DNA of 42,602 bases from Halomonas sp. KAO (GTDB taxonomy: Bacteria; Pseudomonadota; Gammaproteobacteria; Pseudomonadales; Halomonadaceae), in contig NZ_JADNRL010000026.1 in the NCBI RefSeq assembly GCF_015595025.1, positions 206,405 to 249,006 on the forward strand, written 5' to 3'. This document shows positions 42,318-42,602 of the stretch, one piece after another. A program made the position numbers and the translations under genes. The stretch's first letter is position 1; the number at the start of each line of letters is the position of its first letter. The notes under the pieces were generated by a model. That model made no database searches. It had not been told where the DNA came from and worked only from the letters and a program-made list of their open reading frames with translations.

Positions 42318-42602
42318 TGTTCATCCGGAACCAACCCGGAAGACTGGAGATGCGAACCAACCAACCGCTCCAGGAGGCCCGGATGAACACCCATAAGAAT
42401 GCCCGTCTCACTCCGCATGGTCGAGCCCTGCTGGCCGCTCGCGTCATCGATGAAGGGTTACGGCCCAGAGATGTTGCGCAAGCTCAAGGCGTCAGTGTGA
42501 GAACAGTCTATAAGTGGGTGCGTCGTTTCCGAGAGGAAGGGCAGGAGGGGCTCCAGGACCGTCGGTCACGCCCGGCCCGAAGCCCGTTGGCGACCGACGC
42601 AA
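42318..42602 (+). mobile_element. IS481-family insertion sequence, left part (cut by window edge)
   Basis: The element appears to start near 42318 (TGTTCATCCGGAACC...), 20 bp after piuC, with about 65 bp of terminal sequence before the transposase gene. IS481 elements commonly begin with TGT. The right end is outside the window, so the inverted repeats and target duplication cannot be checked and the start is approximate. Confidence 0.75.
42383..42602 (+). CDS. IS481-family transposase, N-terminal part
   Basis: The frame starts at ATG 42383 after AGGAGG and is open to the edge, giving 73 residues: MNTHKNARLTPHGRALLAAR followed by the helix-turn-helix GLRPRDVAQAQGVSVRTVYKWVRRFREEG and the linker QEGLQDRRSRPARSP. 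This is the usual N-terminal DNA-binding region of IS481 transposases; the DDE catalytic domain would follow outside the window. Whether the gene is intact is unknown. Confidence 0.92.
   Translation, partial: MNTHKNARLTPHGRALLAARVIDEGLRPRDVAQAQGVSVRTVYKWVRRFREEGQEGLQDRRSRPARSPLATDA

Overview
The window looks like a chromosomal segment of a high-GC gammaproteobacterium. Protein style (acidic, Ala/Leu/Glu-rich), a Zur-type box, Fur-type boxes, a TonB siderophore receptor with a PiuC-type dioxygenase, and a ubiquinone-type flavin hydroxylase all fit Halomonas or another Halomonadaceae member. The genus is inferred, since no rRNA or tRNA gene is visible.

Region 1 (1-8100) is a complete type I-C CRISPR-Cas locus on the minus strand. 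It reads cas3, cas5c, cas8c, cas7c, cas4, cas1, cas2, leader, then the leader-proximal end of an array that runs off the left edge. cas8c contains a clear internal ribosome binding site and GTG that would produce the small subunit Cas11c. Region 2 (8100-18900) is housekeeping and accessory material: a YbjQ-family protein, a MOT1-type molybdate transporter with a Mop-domain molbindin, a YbfB-type MFS transporter, a TetR regulator facing an AhpD-like protein and thioredoxin with three copies of one 16-bp operator, an aldo/keto reductase, a secreted PHP-domain hydrolase and a UbiH/UbiF-type hydroxylase. Region 3 (18900-21900) is a Zur-box-preceded zinc uptake operon that begins with a 49-residue His-rich single-span protein, followed by znuC, znuB and znuA.

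Region 4 (22100-28100) is an acyl-CoA catabolic operon: a periplasmic binding protein that appears to carry an internal deletion, an acyl-CoA ligase, an acyl-CoA dehydrogenase and a thiolase, with a convergent OruR-type AraC regulator. Region 5 (28260-39120) holds an AttEFGH-like lipoprotein transporter set (ATPase, FtsX permease, AttH/CrtC-like lipoprotein), split by a 6-kb cluster for a tryptophan tryptophylquinone (TTQ) amine dehydrogenase of the aromatic amine dehydrogenase type: aauB, E, D, A, a monohaem cytochrome c, a flavoprotein/[2Fe-2S]/membrane fusion and a membrane-anchored pentahaem cytochrome. No mauG is present. The last two genes look like a route for electrons across the membrane and are the most interesting part of the window. 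Region 6 (39120-42602) is iron uptake: tandem Fur-like boxes, a TonB-dependent siderophore receptor, piuC, and then the start of an IS481-family insertion sequence cut by the right edge.

All functional calls come from reading the sequence and recalled family knowledge. No search was run.
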